A stretch of 64,000 nt of DNA. Origin: Comamonadaceae bacterium. GTDB lineage: Bacteria > Pseudomonadota > Gammaproteobacteria > Burkholderiales > Burkholderiaceae_C. The notes below the pieces were generated by a model that searched no databases, was not told the DNA's origin, and worked only from the letters and a program-made list of their open reading frames with translations. The DNA lies in the NCBI GenBank assembly GCA_947476285.1, contig CANJPU010000016.1, positions 1 to 64,000 of the forward strand, in the 5' to 3' direction. Below, piece by piece: positions 35,391 to 46,500 of the stretch (the stretch's first letter is position 1; each line of letters begins with the position of its first letter). The position numbers were made by a program, and so were the translations under genes.

Positions 35391-36527
35391 ATGACCGATA
35401 GCATCTACACCCACCCCGAACACGAAACCCTGCGCGAGCAGGTGGCGCGCTTCATCGCGCGCGAGGTCGAGCCGCATGGCGCCGCCTGGGAAGAACAGGG
35501 CTTTGTGCCGCGCGAAGTGTTGCGGCGCATGGGCCAAGCCGGCCTGTTTGGGCTGATGTACGAGAGTGAATATGGCGGCGCTGAGGGCGACGCGATGAGC
35601 AACCTGGTGTTTGCCGAGGCGCTGTCGCAGTCCACCTTTGCCGGCTTCGTGATCACCGTGCTGGTTCACACCGACATGGCCAGCCCGCACCTGCACCATG
35701 CGGGCAGCGCAGCGCAAAAAGACAAGTACCTGCGCCGCGTGATTGCCGGCGAGCTGATCACCGCGGTGGGCATCACCGAGCCGGGCGCGGGATCGGACGT
35801 GGCCGGCATTCGCACCACGGCCCGGCGCGAGGGCGATGAATGGGTGCTGAACGGCACCAAGATGTTCATCACCAACGGCGTGCATGCTGATCTCTACTTC
35901 GTCGCCGCCAAAACCGGCAGCGGCAAGCGCGACATGTCCATGTTCATCCTGGAGAAGGGCACGCCCGGCTTCAGCGTGGGCCGCGCCCTGAAGAAGACCG
36001 GCTGGCTCTCATCGGACACCGCTGAGCTGGTGCTCGACCAAGTGCGCATTCCCGCAGCCAACCTGCTTGGGCAGGAGGGCAAGGGCTTCTACTCGGTGAT
36101 GAAGAATTTTCAGACCGAGCGCATCGCTCTGGCCGCCATGGCGGTGGGCCACTGCCAGCAGGCGCTCAAGCTCACGCTGGACTATGTGCGCCAACGCCAT
36201 GCATTCGGCGGCCCGCTGTGGAACCAGCAGACCATACGCCAGCGCCTGTCCATGCTCGATGCAAAGACGAGGGCGGCGCGCCAGTTCATGTACCACTGCG
36301 CCTGGCGCGTCACACAAGGGCACGACATCGTGCAAGACGTGTCCATGCTCAAGGCATTGACCGGTGAGTTGGTCAATGAGGTGGTGCAGACCTGCCAGCA
36401 GTTTCACGGCGGTATGGGCTACATGCGCGAGACAGCCATCGAGCGGCTCTGGCGCGACGCACGGGTGCTGGCCATAGGCGGCGGCGCCACCGAGGTGATG
36501 CTTGAGGAAGTGGCCAAGCGCTACTGA
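35391..36527 (+). CDS. acyl-CoA dehydrogenase
   Basis: A 378-residue FAD acyl-CoA dehydrogenase with [39 protein letters not shown], a Glu at residue 243 in NFQTERIALAA (the isovaleryl-type base position) and FHGGMGYMRETAIERLWRDARV. The C-terminal site carrying Glu in medium-chain enzymes is GGGATE here, without it. It resembles citronellyl-CoA/short-branched-chain types and sits among methylcrotonyl-CoA genes, so a branched acyl-CoA is a likely substrate. True IVD is elsewhere, at 14102. Confidence 0.9.
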   Translation: MTDSIYTHPEHETLREQVARFIAREVEPHGAAWEEQGFVPREVLRRMGQAGLFGLMYESEYGGAEGDAMSNLVFAEALSQSTFAGFVITVLVHTDMASPHLHHAGSAAQKDKYLRRVIAGELITAVGITEPGAGSDVAGIRTTARREGDEWVLNGTKMFITNGVHADLYFVAAKTGSGKRDMSMFILEKGTPGFSVGRALKKTGWLSSDTAELVLDQVRIPAANLLGQEGKGFYSVMKNFQTERIALAAMAVGHCQQALKLTLDYVRQRHAFGGPLWNQQTIRQRLSMLDAKTRAARQFMYHCAWRVTQGHDIVQDVSMLKALTGELVNEVVQTCQQFHGGMGYMRETAIERLWRDARVLAIGGGATEVMLEEVAKRY

Positions 36528-36564
36528 GCCGGCTTGCCGCATGACATGAACACAGGAGAGCGAA

Positions 36565-37350
36565 ATGAAACACATCCAGTTGAACTACAGCGCCGGCGTC
36601 GCCACCGTGACCCTCAATCGACCCGAGGTGCGCAACGCCTTCAATGAGGAGGTCATCGCCGAGATCACCGCTGTCTTTGCCGAACTGGGCGAGCGCGACG
36701 AAGTGCGCTGCATCGTTCTGGCGGCCAACGGGTCGGCCTTTTGCGCCGGCGCCGATCTGAACTGGATGAAGAAGATGGCCGACTACTCGCGCGAGGACAA
36801 CATCGCCGACGCGCAGGCACTGGCCCGCATGCTGCACGGCGTGTATGCCTGCCCCAAGCCCACCATTGCACGGGTGCAGGGCGATGTCTACGCGGGCGGC
36901 ACCGGGCTGGTGGCCGCCTGCGACATCGCTGTGTCGGTGGACACGGCCCACTACTGCCTGAGCGAGGCGCGCATCGGTTTGCTGCCTGCCACGGTGGGGC
37001 CATATGTGGTTCGCGCGATGGGGCCGCGTGCGGCGCACCGCTATTTCATCACCGCCGAGCGCTTTAACGCGGCTGAGGCTCTGCGCATCGGTTTCGTGCA
37101 CGAAGTGGTGGCGGTCGGTGCGCTCGACGCCAAGGTGGCCGAGCTTGCATCCGGGCTGGTGGCCAATGGCCCGGCAGCGGTCAAGGCCTGCAAGAAGCTC
37201 GTGCAGGACGTGGCCGAACAAGAAATCACCAAGAGCCTGATTGCGATGACGGTGGAGGCCATTGCCGATATCCGCGCCAGCGAAGAAGGCCGCGAGGGCG
37301 TGCGATCTTTCCTGGAAAAGCGCAAACCCTCGTGGTTGATCAAGAGCTGA
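36565..37350 (+). CDS. liuC: 3-methylglutaconyl-CoA hydratase
   Basis: A 261-residue crotonase-fold enzyme. The oxyanion-hole regions are GSAFCAGADLNWMKKM and ARVQGDVYAGGTGLVAACDIAV, with LSEARIGLLPATVGPYVVRAMG following. The context between MCC subunits identifies it as the hydratase that converts 3-methylglutaconyl-CoA to HMG-CoA. Sequence alone shows only enoyl-CoA hydratase family membership. A GGAG-like site (AGGAGAG) precedes the ATG. It is followed by mccA after 48 bases. Confidence 0.9.
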   Translation: MKHIQLNYSAGVATVTLNRPEVRNAFNEEVIAEITAVFAELGERDEVRCIVLAANGSAFCAGADLNWMKKMADYSREDNIADAQALARMLHGVYACPKPTIARVQGDVYAGGTGLVAACDIAVSVDTAHYCLSEARIGLLPATVGPYVVRAMGPRAAHRYFITAERFNAAEALRIGFVHEVVAVGALDAKVAELASGLVANGPAAVKACKKLVQDVAEQEITKSLIAMTVEAIADIRASEEGREGVRSFLEKRKPSWLIKS

Positions 37351-37398
37351 AGCCAAACATTTTCCCGGGCCGCAAAAGCCCCCACCCAAGGAAGCCAG

Positions 37399-39393
<1,995 letters not shown>

Positions 39394-39508
39394 ATCTAAT
39401 CGGTGCCAGACGAAAGCCCCCAACCCGCATGGTTGACCCGAAGCGAGGATACTTGCGTTCTGCCGTGCACAAACCCGTTTGCCCTGTGAGGCAAGGAGAC
39501 AAGCAATC

Positions 39509-40417
39509 ATGAGCCTACCCAGCAAAGTCAAACTCGTCGACGTCGGCCCGCGAGACGGTCTGCAAAACGAAAAAGAGCCGGTGCCCACCGAGGTCAAGAT
39601 ACGCCTGGTGCATCTCTTGCAAGACGCGGGGCTCAAGGACATTGAGGTCACCAGCTTTGTCTCGCCCAAGTGGGTGCCCCAGATGGCCGACAACGCGCAG
39701 GTCATGGCCGGCATCGAGCGGCGCAAGGATGTGCGCTACTCGGTGCTCACGCCCAATATGCAGGGCTTCGAGGCATCGGTGGCCAGCCACCCCGATGAGA
39801 TCGTGGTGTTCAGCGCGGCCAGCGAGGCCTTCAACAAACGCAACACAAATTGTTCCATCGACGAGAGCATCGAACGCTATGCCCCCGTGGTCAGTGCCGC
39901 GCGGGCCAAGGGTATCTTCGTGCGTGGCTCCATTTCCTGCGCGGTGGGTTGCCCCTACGAAGGCGAGATTGCGCCCGAGCGCGTCGAGTACGTGGCCAAG
40001 CTGTTCAAGCAGATCGGCGTGCAGCACATGGGCGTGGCCGACACCATCGGCGTGGGCACGCCGCTGAAGGTGCGCCGCGCGATGGAGGCAACGCTCAAGC
40101 ACTACGACATCAACGACATCTCGGGCCACTTCCACGACACCTATGGCCAGGCGCTGGCAAATATCCTGGCCTCACTTGAGATGGGCATCTGGCAGTACGA
40201 CTCATCGTCTGCCGGACTGGGTGGCTGCCCCTATGCCAAGGGCGCGACCGGCAATGTGGCGACCGAAGATGTGGCCTACATGCTTCAAGGCATGGGCATA
40301 GACACCGGAATCGATCTGGACAAGCTGATCGACGCGGGCAAGTACATCAGCGATTTTCTCCAGCGCAAGCCCAACTCACGCGCCTCGACGGCCATTTTGA
40401 ACAAGCGGGCGGGCTGA
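39509..40417 (+). CDS. mvaB: hydroxymethylglutaryl-CoA lyase
   Basis: This TIM-barrel enzyme splits HMG-CoA into acetyl-CoA and acetoacetate, the last step of leucine degradation (liuE). The 302-residue protein has the metal/substrate signature KLVDVGPRDGLQNEKE, EVTSFVSPKWVPQMAD, GHFHDTYGQALANI and the cysteine loop GLGGCPYAKGATGNVATEDV. The ATG at 39509 has AAGGAG just upstream; a start 30 bases earlier lacks this. No CoA transferase for acetoacetate is seen nearby. Confidence 0.95.
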   Translation: MSLPSKVKLVDVGPRDGLQNEKEPVPTEVKIRLVHLLQDAGLKDIEVTSFVSPKWVPQMADNAQVMAGIERRKDVRYSVLTPNMQGFEASVASHPDEIVVFSAASEAFNKRNTNCSIDESIERYAPVVSAARAKGIFVRGSISCAVGCPYEGEIAPERVEYVAKLFKQIGVQHMGVADTIGVGTPLKVRRAMEATLKHYDINDISGHFHDTYGQALANILASLEMGIWQYDSSSAGLGGCPYAKGATGNVATEDVAYMLQGMGIDTGIDLDKLIDAGKYISDFLQRKPNSRASTAILNKRAG

Positions 40418-40442
40418 GCCCGGCGCCGCTCCAGAGTTTCTG

Positions 40443-40679
40443 ATGGCAGCCATCGACCGACTGAACCGGCTTGCGCTCTCGGTGATCCGCACTGAGACGG
40501 GTGCGTCGCCTTCGCCTTGCGTGTCGGTCTGCCGCATTCACCCGGTGAGCCGACTGTGCGAGGGCTGTTACCGCACGCTCGATGAAGTCGCTGCCTGGGC
40601 GCAATTGGACGACACCGGCAAGCGCGGGGTCTGGCGCTTGATCGCACAGCGCACCATGCCGGCAGGACAAGCCCGATGA
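40443..40679 (+). CDS. DUF1289-family small cysteine protein
   Basis: A 78-residue protein with the DUF1289 cysteine pattern PCVSVCRIHP...CEGCYRTLDEV (CxxxC...CxxC), followed by AAWAQLDDTGKRGVWRLIAQR. The four cysteines probably bind a metal. The function is unknown. It overlaps the next gene's start by four bases (ATGA) and lies 25 bases after the HMG-CoA lyase, so it may be cotranscribed with the end of the leucine operon. Confidence 0.85.
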   Translation: MAAIDRLNRLALSVIRTETGASPSPCVSVCRIHPVSRLCEGCYRTLDEVAAWAQLDDTGKRGVWRLIAQRTMPAGQAR

Positions 40680-41323
40680 AACACATCACCTTCCACCTGG
40701 ACTTCATTTCTCCATTTGCCTATCTGGCATTCGAGAATTTGCCGCAAGCCTTGCAAGGCCTGAGCTACAGCGTCGATTACAAGCCGCTGCTGTTCGCGGC
40801 ATTGCTCAAGCACCACGGCCAGTTGGGCCCAGCCGAGATCGCGCCCAAGCGAGACTGGACCTACCGTCAAGTGCTGTGGCTGGGGCGCAAGCTGGGTGTT
40901 CCCCTGGAGTTACCGGCGGCCCATCCCTTCAACCCGCTGCATCTCTTGCGCCTGGCGCTGGCCTGTGGCGCCAAAGGCTTGGCCAACCGTTATGTCTGCG
41001 AGACCGTGTTTCGCCATGTGTGGCGGGGCGGCGCTGATGCGGCTGACGCGCAGCGCTTCGAATTGCTCAAGGACCTGCTCGCACCAGAGCGCGATCCCGC
41101 CAGCGACGAAGTGAAGGCCGAACTCAAGGCCAACACCGAAGACGCAATTGCGCGTGGTCTGTTCGGCGTGCCTGCCTTCTCTGTGGACGACAAACTGTTC
41201 TGGGGTTTGGATGCGCTTCCCATGCTGCGTGCGTATCTCGAAGGAGATGCGTGGTTTGCAAGCGGTGATTGGGATGCGGCACATCTATTGCCTACCGGCG
41301 CCTCGCGCGCGCCCAAGGCGTGA
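40676..41323 (+). CDS. 2-hydroxychromene-2-carboxylate isomerase / kappa-class GST-like protein
   Basis: A 215-residue DsbA-fold protein. It opens HITFHLDFISPFAYLAFENLP (the S-P-[FY]-A-Y active-site segment of the family), with PKRDWTYRQVLWLGRKLGVPLELP and GLFGVPAFSVDDKLFWGLDALPM (the cis-Pro loop). Known members isomerise a chromene carboxylate in naphthalene breakdown using glutathione, but no naphthalene genes are near, so the substrate here is open. Overlap with the DUF1289 gene suggests coupled translation. Confidence 0.88.
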   Translation: MKHITFHLDFISPFAYLAFENLPQALQGLSYSVDYKPLLFAALLKHHGQLGPAEIAPKRDWTYRQVLWLGRKLGVPLELPAAHPFNPLHLLRLALACGAKGLANRYVCETVFRHVWRGGADAADAQRFELLKDLLAPERDPASDEVKAELKANTEDAIARGLFGVPAFSVDDKLFWGLDALPMLRAYLEGDAWFASGDWDAAHLLPTGASRAPKA

Positions 41324-41508
41324 TCCGGGCGCCGCAGGCTTCATTCTCCGCATTGCGAAAACAACAACGAGGGTTTCACCCTAAATCGTCAGAACCCGTT
41401 CAGTTTCGCGCAAGCTTGTGTTGGTTTCGCGTCAGAGCTGGGTCAGAGCGATCTTCAAGAATTGGGGCACGTGTTCATTTCGGGCACAGCAACTTCTGGA
41501 GACAGCCC

Positions 41509-43167
41509 ATGGCTACTGCAACAGCCCCCCGCCCGATGTCGGCGGAAGAGCGAAAAGTGATTTTCGCTTCCTCGCTAGGCACCGTGTTCGAGTGGTACGA
41601 CTTCTATCTGTACGGCTCTTTGGCGGCCATCATCGCCAAGCAGTTTTTCTCGGGGCTGGATGCGGGCTCGGCCTTCATCTTCGCGCTGCTGGCCTTCGCC
41701 GCCGGTTTCATCGTGCGGCCCTTCGGCGCGATTTTCTTCGGCCGCTTGGGCGACATGATCGGGCGCAAGTACACCTTCCTGGTCACCATCCTGATCATGG
41801 GCCTGTCCACTTTCATCGTGGGCATACTGCCCAACTACGCCAGCATTGGTGTGGCCGCGCCCATTATCCTGATCGCCTTGCGAATGCTGCAAGGCCTGGC
41901 CCTGGGCGGTGAGTACGGTGGTGCTGCCACCTATGTGGCCGAGCACTCGCCGCACGGCAAGCGCGGCGCCTACACGGCCTGGATCCAAACCACCGCGACG
42001 CTGGGCTTGTTCCTGTCGCTGATGGTGATCCTGGGCACGCAGACGCTTCTGGGCGCAGAGGCATTTGCCGATTGGGGCTGGCGCATTCCCTTCATCGGCT
42101 CGGTGTTCCTGCTGGGCATCTCGGTGTGGATTCGCCTGTCGATGAATGAGTCGCCCGCGTTCCAGAAGATGAAGGCCGAAGGCCGCACATCCAAGGCGCC
42201 GCTGACCGAATCATTCGGCCAGTGGAAGAACCTGAAGATCGTCATCCTGGCGCTGATCGGCCTGACGGCCGGGCAGGCAGTGGTGTGGTACTCGGGTCAG
42301 TTCTACGCACTGTTCTTCATGACGCAGGCGCTCAAGGTTGATGCCGCCACTGCCAACATCCTGGTGGCTATTTCGCTGCTGATCGGCACGCCCTTCTTCG
42401 TCATCTTCGGCTCGCTGTCGGACAAGATCGGCCGCAAGCCCATCATCATGGCCGGCTGCCTGCTGGCCGCGTTGACCTACTTCCCGGTGTTCACCGCGCT
42501 GACCAAGGCTGCCAACCCTGATCTGGCTGCCGCTCAGGCGAAGAACCAGGTGGTGGTGTCGGCCGATCCGGCTGAGTGCTCCTTCCAGTTCAACCCGACC
42601 GGCACCGTGAAGTTCACCAGCTCATGCGACATCGCCAAGCAGGTGCTGGCTGGTGCTTCGGTCAGCTACGAGAACGTGGCGGCCGCGCCCGGTTCGGTGG
42701 CCACCATCAAGATCGGCGAGACAGCGATCCCCAGCTACAGCTCCAAGGGGCTCAGCGCCGACGATGTGAAAAAGCGTGACGCCGAATTCAAGAAGCTGGT
42801 GGCCAGTGACCTCAAGGCCGCAGGCTATCCCACCAAGGCCGACCCGGCCAAGATGGACAAGTTCATGGTCACCCTGATCCTGACCTACCTGGTGATTCTG
42901 GTGACCATGGTCTATGGCCCCATCGCTGCCATGCTGGTGGAATTGTTCCCCACGCGCATCCGCTACACCTCAATGAGCCTGCCCTATCACATCGGCAACG
43001 GCTGGTTCGGCGGTCTCTTGCCAACCACCGCCTTCGCCATCGTGGCGCAGACTGGCAACATGTACAACGGCCTGTGGTATCCGATCGTCATCGCCGCCGC
43101 GACCTTCGTCATCGGCACGCTGTTCATCAAGGAAACCAAGGACGTGGACATTTACGCCCGAGACTGA
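41509..43167 (+). CDS. MHS-type major facilitator transporter with large extracytoplasmic insertion
   Basis: A 552-residue metabolite:proton symporter. Signatures are SSLGTVFEWYDFYLYGSLAAI, GRLGDMIGRKYTFLVTI and RMLQGLALGGEYGGAATYVAE, with SDKIGRKPIIMAG after the middle loop and VELFPTRIRYTSMSLPYHIGNGWFGG near the end. Members usually have about 430-450 residues. Here an insertion of roughly 120 residues (about 332-452), with two cysteines (AECSFQF and TSSCDIAK), lies between membrane segments of the second half. The ATG at 41509 has CTGGAGA ahead. The substrate is probably a carboxylate or osmolyte, not determinable. Confidence 0.88.
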   Translation: MATATAPRPMSAEERKVIFASSLGTVFEWYDFYLYGSLAAIIAKQFFSGLDAGSAFIFALLAFAAGFIVRPFGAIFFGRLGDMIGRKYTFLVTILIMGLSTFIVGILPNYASIGVAAPIILIALRMLQGLALGGEYGGAATYVAEHSPHGKRGAYTAWIQTTATLGLFLSLMVILGTQTLLGAEAFADWGWRIPFIGSVFLLGISVWIRLSMNESPAFQKMKAEGRTSKAPLTESFGQWKNLKIVILALIGLTAGQAVVWYSGQFYALFFMTQALKVDAATANILVAISLLIGTPFFVIFGSLSDKIGRKPIIMAGCLLAALTYFPVFTALTKAANPDLAAAQAKNQVVVSADPAECSFQFNPTGTVKFTSSCDIAKQVLAGASVSYENVAAAPGSVATIKIGETAIPSYSSKGLSADDVKKRDAEFKKLVASDLKAAGYPTKADPAKMDKFMVTLILTYLVILVTMVYGPIAAMLVELFPTRIRYTSMSLPYHIGNGWFGGLLPTTAFAIVAQTGNMYNGLWYPIVIAAATFVIGTLFIKETKDVDIYARD

Positions 43168-43188
43168 GCGCGCCTGAAGCACTGCATG

Positions 43189-43217
43189 AAGAGCCCCGGC
43201 ATTGCTCGGGGCTCTTT
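43189..43217 (+). terminator. rho-independent terminator after the MHS transporter
   Basis: The stem AAGAGCCCCG (43189-43198) pairs perfectly with CGGGGCTCTT (43207-43216) over an 8-base loop, followed by T-rich sequence. It lies 21 bases after the transporter stop codon. Confidence 0.85.
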
Positions 43218-43250
43218 GTAGAGTGGTTCAATGTCTTTAGAAAGCAGCAT

Positions 43251-43412
43251 ATGTGGAAGATTGCCCTTGGATTCATAGCCTTTGCGGGCTTGGCGATGTT
43301 TGTCATTCTCAAAGGCGGGGACAACCTGGACATGTCCGGTGAAAAACATGGCGCCGATGCGGTGCATGCGCCAGCCGTCGCCAACGCGCCGGCTGCGTCC
43401 GCTGTGAAGTAG
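43251..43412 (+). CDS. small single-span membrane protein
   Basis: A 53-residue reading frame. One hydrophobic helix (IALGFIAFAGLAMFVIL, residues about 4-20) is followed by a hydrophilic, alanine-rich tail (MSGEKHGADAVHAPAVANAP). It has its own ATG 34 bases after a terminator and ends 116 bases before uvrA. From memory, similar short proteins occur before this uvrA in relatives. The function is unknown. No clear ribosome site (AGAAAGC) is visible. Confidence 0.5.
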   Translation: MWKIALGFIAFAGLAMFVILKGGDNLDMSGEKHGADAVHAPAVANAPAASAVK

Positions 43413-43492
43413 CACTGGCGTTCACCGCGGGCTTTCGACCGGTTGAGCCCGCACGGAGAGACCATTCAGAGGCGCAGCCACCCATTCGTCCC

Positions 43493-43498
43493 TAGAAT
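43493..43498 (+). promoter_or_regulatory. possible -10 element of the double uvrA
   Basis: TAGAAT lies 30 bases before the ATG of uvrA, a plausible -10. No matching -35 and no CTG-N10-CAG LexA box were seen in the 116 bases before the gene. Confidence 0.35.
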
Positions 43499-43528
43499 GT
43501 TCGGCCCAACTCCGAAAATTCACACCGT

Positions 43529-46500
43529 ATGACTCAGGGACTGATCCGCATCCGCGGCGCCAGGCAGCACAACCTCAAGAACATCGACCTCGACCTGCGC
43601 ACCGGTGAGTTGACGGTGGTGACCGGGCCCAGCGGCTCGGGCAAGTCCAGCCTGGTGTTTGACACCCTCTATGCAGAGGGGCAGCGCCGCTATGTCGAGA
43701 CCTTCTCGGCCTATGCGCGGCAGTTCCTGGACCGCATGGACAAGCCGGCGGTGGACAAGGTCGAAGGCGTGCCGCCAGCCATTGCCATCGACCAGACCAA
43801 CCCGGTGCGCTCTTCGCGCTCCACTGTGGGCACGATGACAGAGCTGAACGATCATTTGAAGCTCTTGTTCGCGCGGGCTGGGCAGTTGATTGACCGCAAG
43901 ACGGCGCTGCCGGTGCGCCATGACACGCCTGAGACGATCTACGCACAGTTGATGGCACACACGGCAGCGGACGACCCTCGCTTGGTGCTGACATTTCCGG
44001 TGGAGTTGCCCGCCGTGACCACGCCCGAAGAAGTGGAGCAGTGGCTGGCTGCCAGCGGCTTCACCCGCGTGCAGGCCCAGCGTGAGGTGGCCACACCCAC
44101 CGGGCCGCGCAAGGTGCTGGACGTGGTGGCCGACCGGTTTCGCATTCAAGGCACAGAGAAAGTGCGCGCCGTCGAAGCCATCGAGGTGGCGCTCAAGCGC
44201 GGTGCGGGGCGAATGTCGGTCTACGCAAGCCAAGGCGAAGGCATGGACATCTGGAAGTTCTCCACTGGCCTGCACTGCCCGCAGAGCGATCTGCGCTATG
44301 CAGACCCCATTCCTTCGATGTTCTCCTTCAACTCTGCCGTGGGCGCCTGCGAAACCTGCAGGGGTTTTGGGCGCGTGATCGGTGTCGACTACGGTCTGGT
44401 CATTCCCAACGAAAAGCTCACCCTGCGCGCCGGCGCGATCAAGACCATACAGACACCGGCCTGGGCCGAGTGCCAGGAGGACCTGATGCGCCATGCCGAG
44501 ACAGCAGGCATTCCGCGCGACACACCCTGGTACAAACTCACGTCCGAGCAAAAGGCCTGGGTCATCAATGGCACGCCCGGCTTCAAGGAAGGCAACTGGA
44601 ACAAGCAGTGGTACGGCATCAAGCGCTTCTTCGCTTATCTGGAAAGCAAGGCCTACAAGATGCACATTCGTGTGCTCTTGTCCAAGTACCGCAGCTACAC
44701 CCCGTGTGACACCTGCGCCGGCGCGCGCCTGAAGACCGACAGCCTGCTGTGGCGCATCGGCGGCAAGGAAGATGCCGACTCGGTGATGGAGCCCGCCAGG
44801 CGATTCATGCCGGCCGGGACCACATGGACGCGTGAGCAACTGGAGGCCTTGCCCGGCTTGTGTCTGCACGATCTGATGCTGATGCCGATCGATCGGCTGC
44901 GCAGGTTCTTCGATCGGATTTCTCCAACTGCTGCGCGCAGCGCGCAAGGCGATGCCGCCAGGCATGGCGAACACCAGGCACTCAAGCTCTTGTTCGAAGA
45001 AATCACCACGCGTCTGAGATACCTGGTCGATGTGGGCATAGGCTATCTCACGCTCGACCGTCAAAGCCGCACACTCTCGGGCGGCGAGGTGCAGCGCATC
45101 AACCTCACCACCGCGCTGGGCACATCGCTGGTCAACACCTTGTTTGTGCTCGATGAGCCCAGCATCGGCCTGCATCCGCGCGACATGCATCGCATCACCG
45201 AGGCGATGATGCGGCTGCGCGATGCCGGCAACACGCTGGTGGTGGTCGAACATGACCCAGCGGTGATGCTCGCGGCCGACCGCATCATCGACATGGGCCC
45301 CGGGCCGGGCGAGCGCGGCGGGCAGATCGTGTTTGATGGCAGCACGCAGGACTTGCGCCATGCCGACACCCTCACCGGCGCCTACCTAGGTGCGCGCAAG
45401 CATGTGGGCATGGGTTTCAAGCGTGCGGTAACCGACGCCACGCCGCGCCTCATCCTGGAAGGTGCGCGCGAACACAACCTCAAGAACATTGCGGTGGAGT
45501 TTCCGCTGCAGCGCCTGGTGTGCGTGACCGGCCTGTCCGGCTCGGGCAAATCCAGCCTGATTCAGGATGTGCTGGCACCCGCACTCACCCGTCACTTCGG
45601 CAAGGCCACCGAAACCCCCGGACTGCACGACAGACTGCTGGGCGCCGATCACCTCTGCGATGTGGTCTTCGTGGACCAATCGCCCATCGGCAAGACCGCG
45701 CGCTCCAACCCGGTGAGCTATGTCGGCGCATGGGATGCGATCCGCGAGATCTTCGCCACGGCGCCGCTGGCACGCCAGCGCGGCTACACCGGCTCCAAGT
45801 TCAGCTTCAACAGCGGCGACGGGCGCTGCGCCATGTGTGGCGGCTCGGGCTTCGAGCATGTGGAGATGCAGTTTCTCTCCGACGTGTATCTGCGCTGCCC
45901 TGATTGCGATGGCAAGCGATACCGGCCCGAAATACTCGAAGTGAAGATCGAACGCCAGCCCATTGGCGCGCTGCGTCCGCGCGCGATGAATGTGGCCGAC
46001 GTGCTGGACTTGACGGTGAGTGAGGCGGCCAACCTCTTTGCCAATGACCGCGACGTCATACGCGCACTGCAACCCATCGTGGATGTGGGGCTGGAATACG
46101 TGAAGCTCGGTCAACCCGTGCCCACACTCTCGGGCGGAGAATCTCAGCGGCTCAAGCTGGCGGGCTTTCTGGCGCAGGCGGCCAAGAGCGCCACATCCAG
46201 TCGGCAAGCCACTGCGACGCGTGGCGTGCTCTTTATGTTCGATGAGCCCACCACCGGCCTGCATTTTGACGACATCGCCAAACTGATGCGCGCGCTGCGC
46301 AAGCTGCTTGAAGGCGGCAACTCGCTGATCGTGATCGAACACAACCTGGACGTGATACGCGCGGCCGACTGGCTGATCGACCTGGGCCCCGAGGGCGGTG
46401 ATGCCGGTGGCTTTGTGGTGGCGCAGGGCCCGCCGGAGGAAGTCAAGCTGCACGCAAGCTCGCACACCGCGCGGGCGCTGCGCGACTATGACAGCACGCT

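Noticed and set aside
41269..41508. A longer N-terminus for the MHS transporter
   Set aside because: The first 80 residues would be unrelated to the family, and ATG 41509 with CTGGAGA starts at the conserved region. The 185-base gap holds only an AGGG/CCCT mini-hairpin.
43413..43528. LexA/SOS box before the double uvrA
   Set aside because: No CTG-N10-CAG pattern was found in this gap, so damage control by LexA is not supported by sequence.
43520..45361. A 613-codon minus-strand frame opposite the first part of uvrA, with another of 491 codons at 46598-48073
   Set aside because: Both lie within the real UvrA frame, have no domain and mirror its codon pattern.
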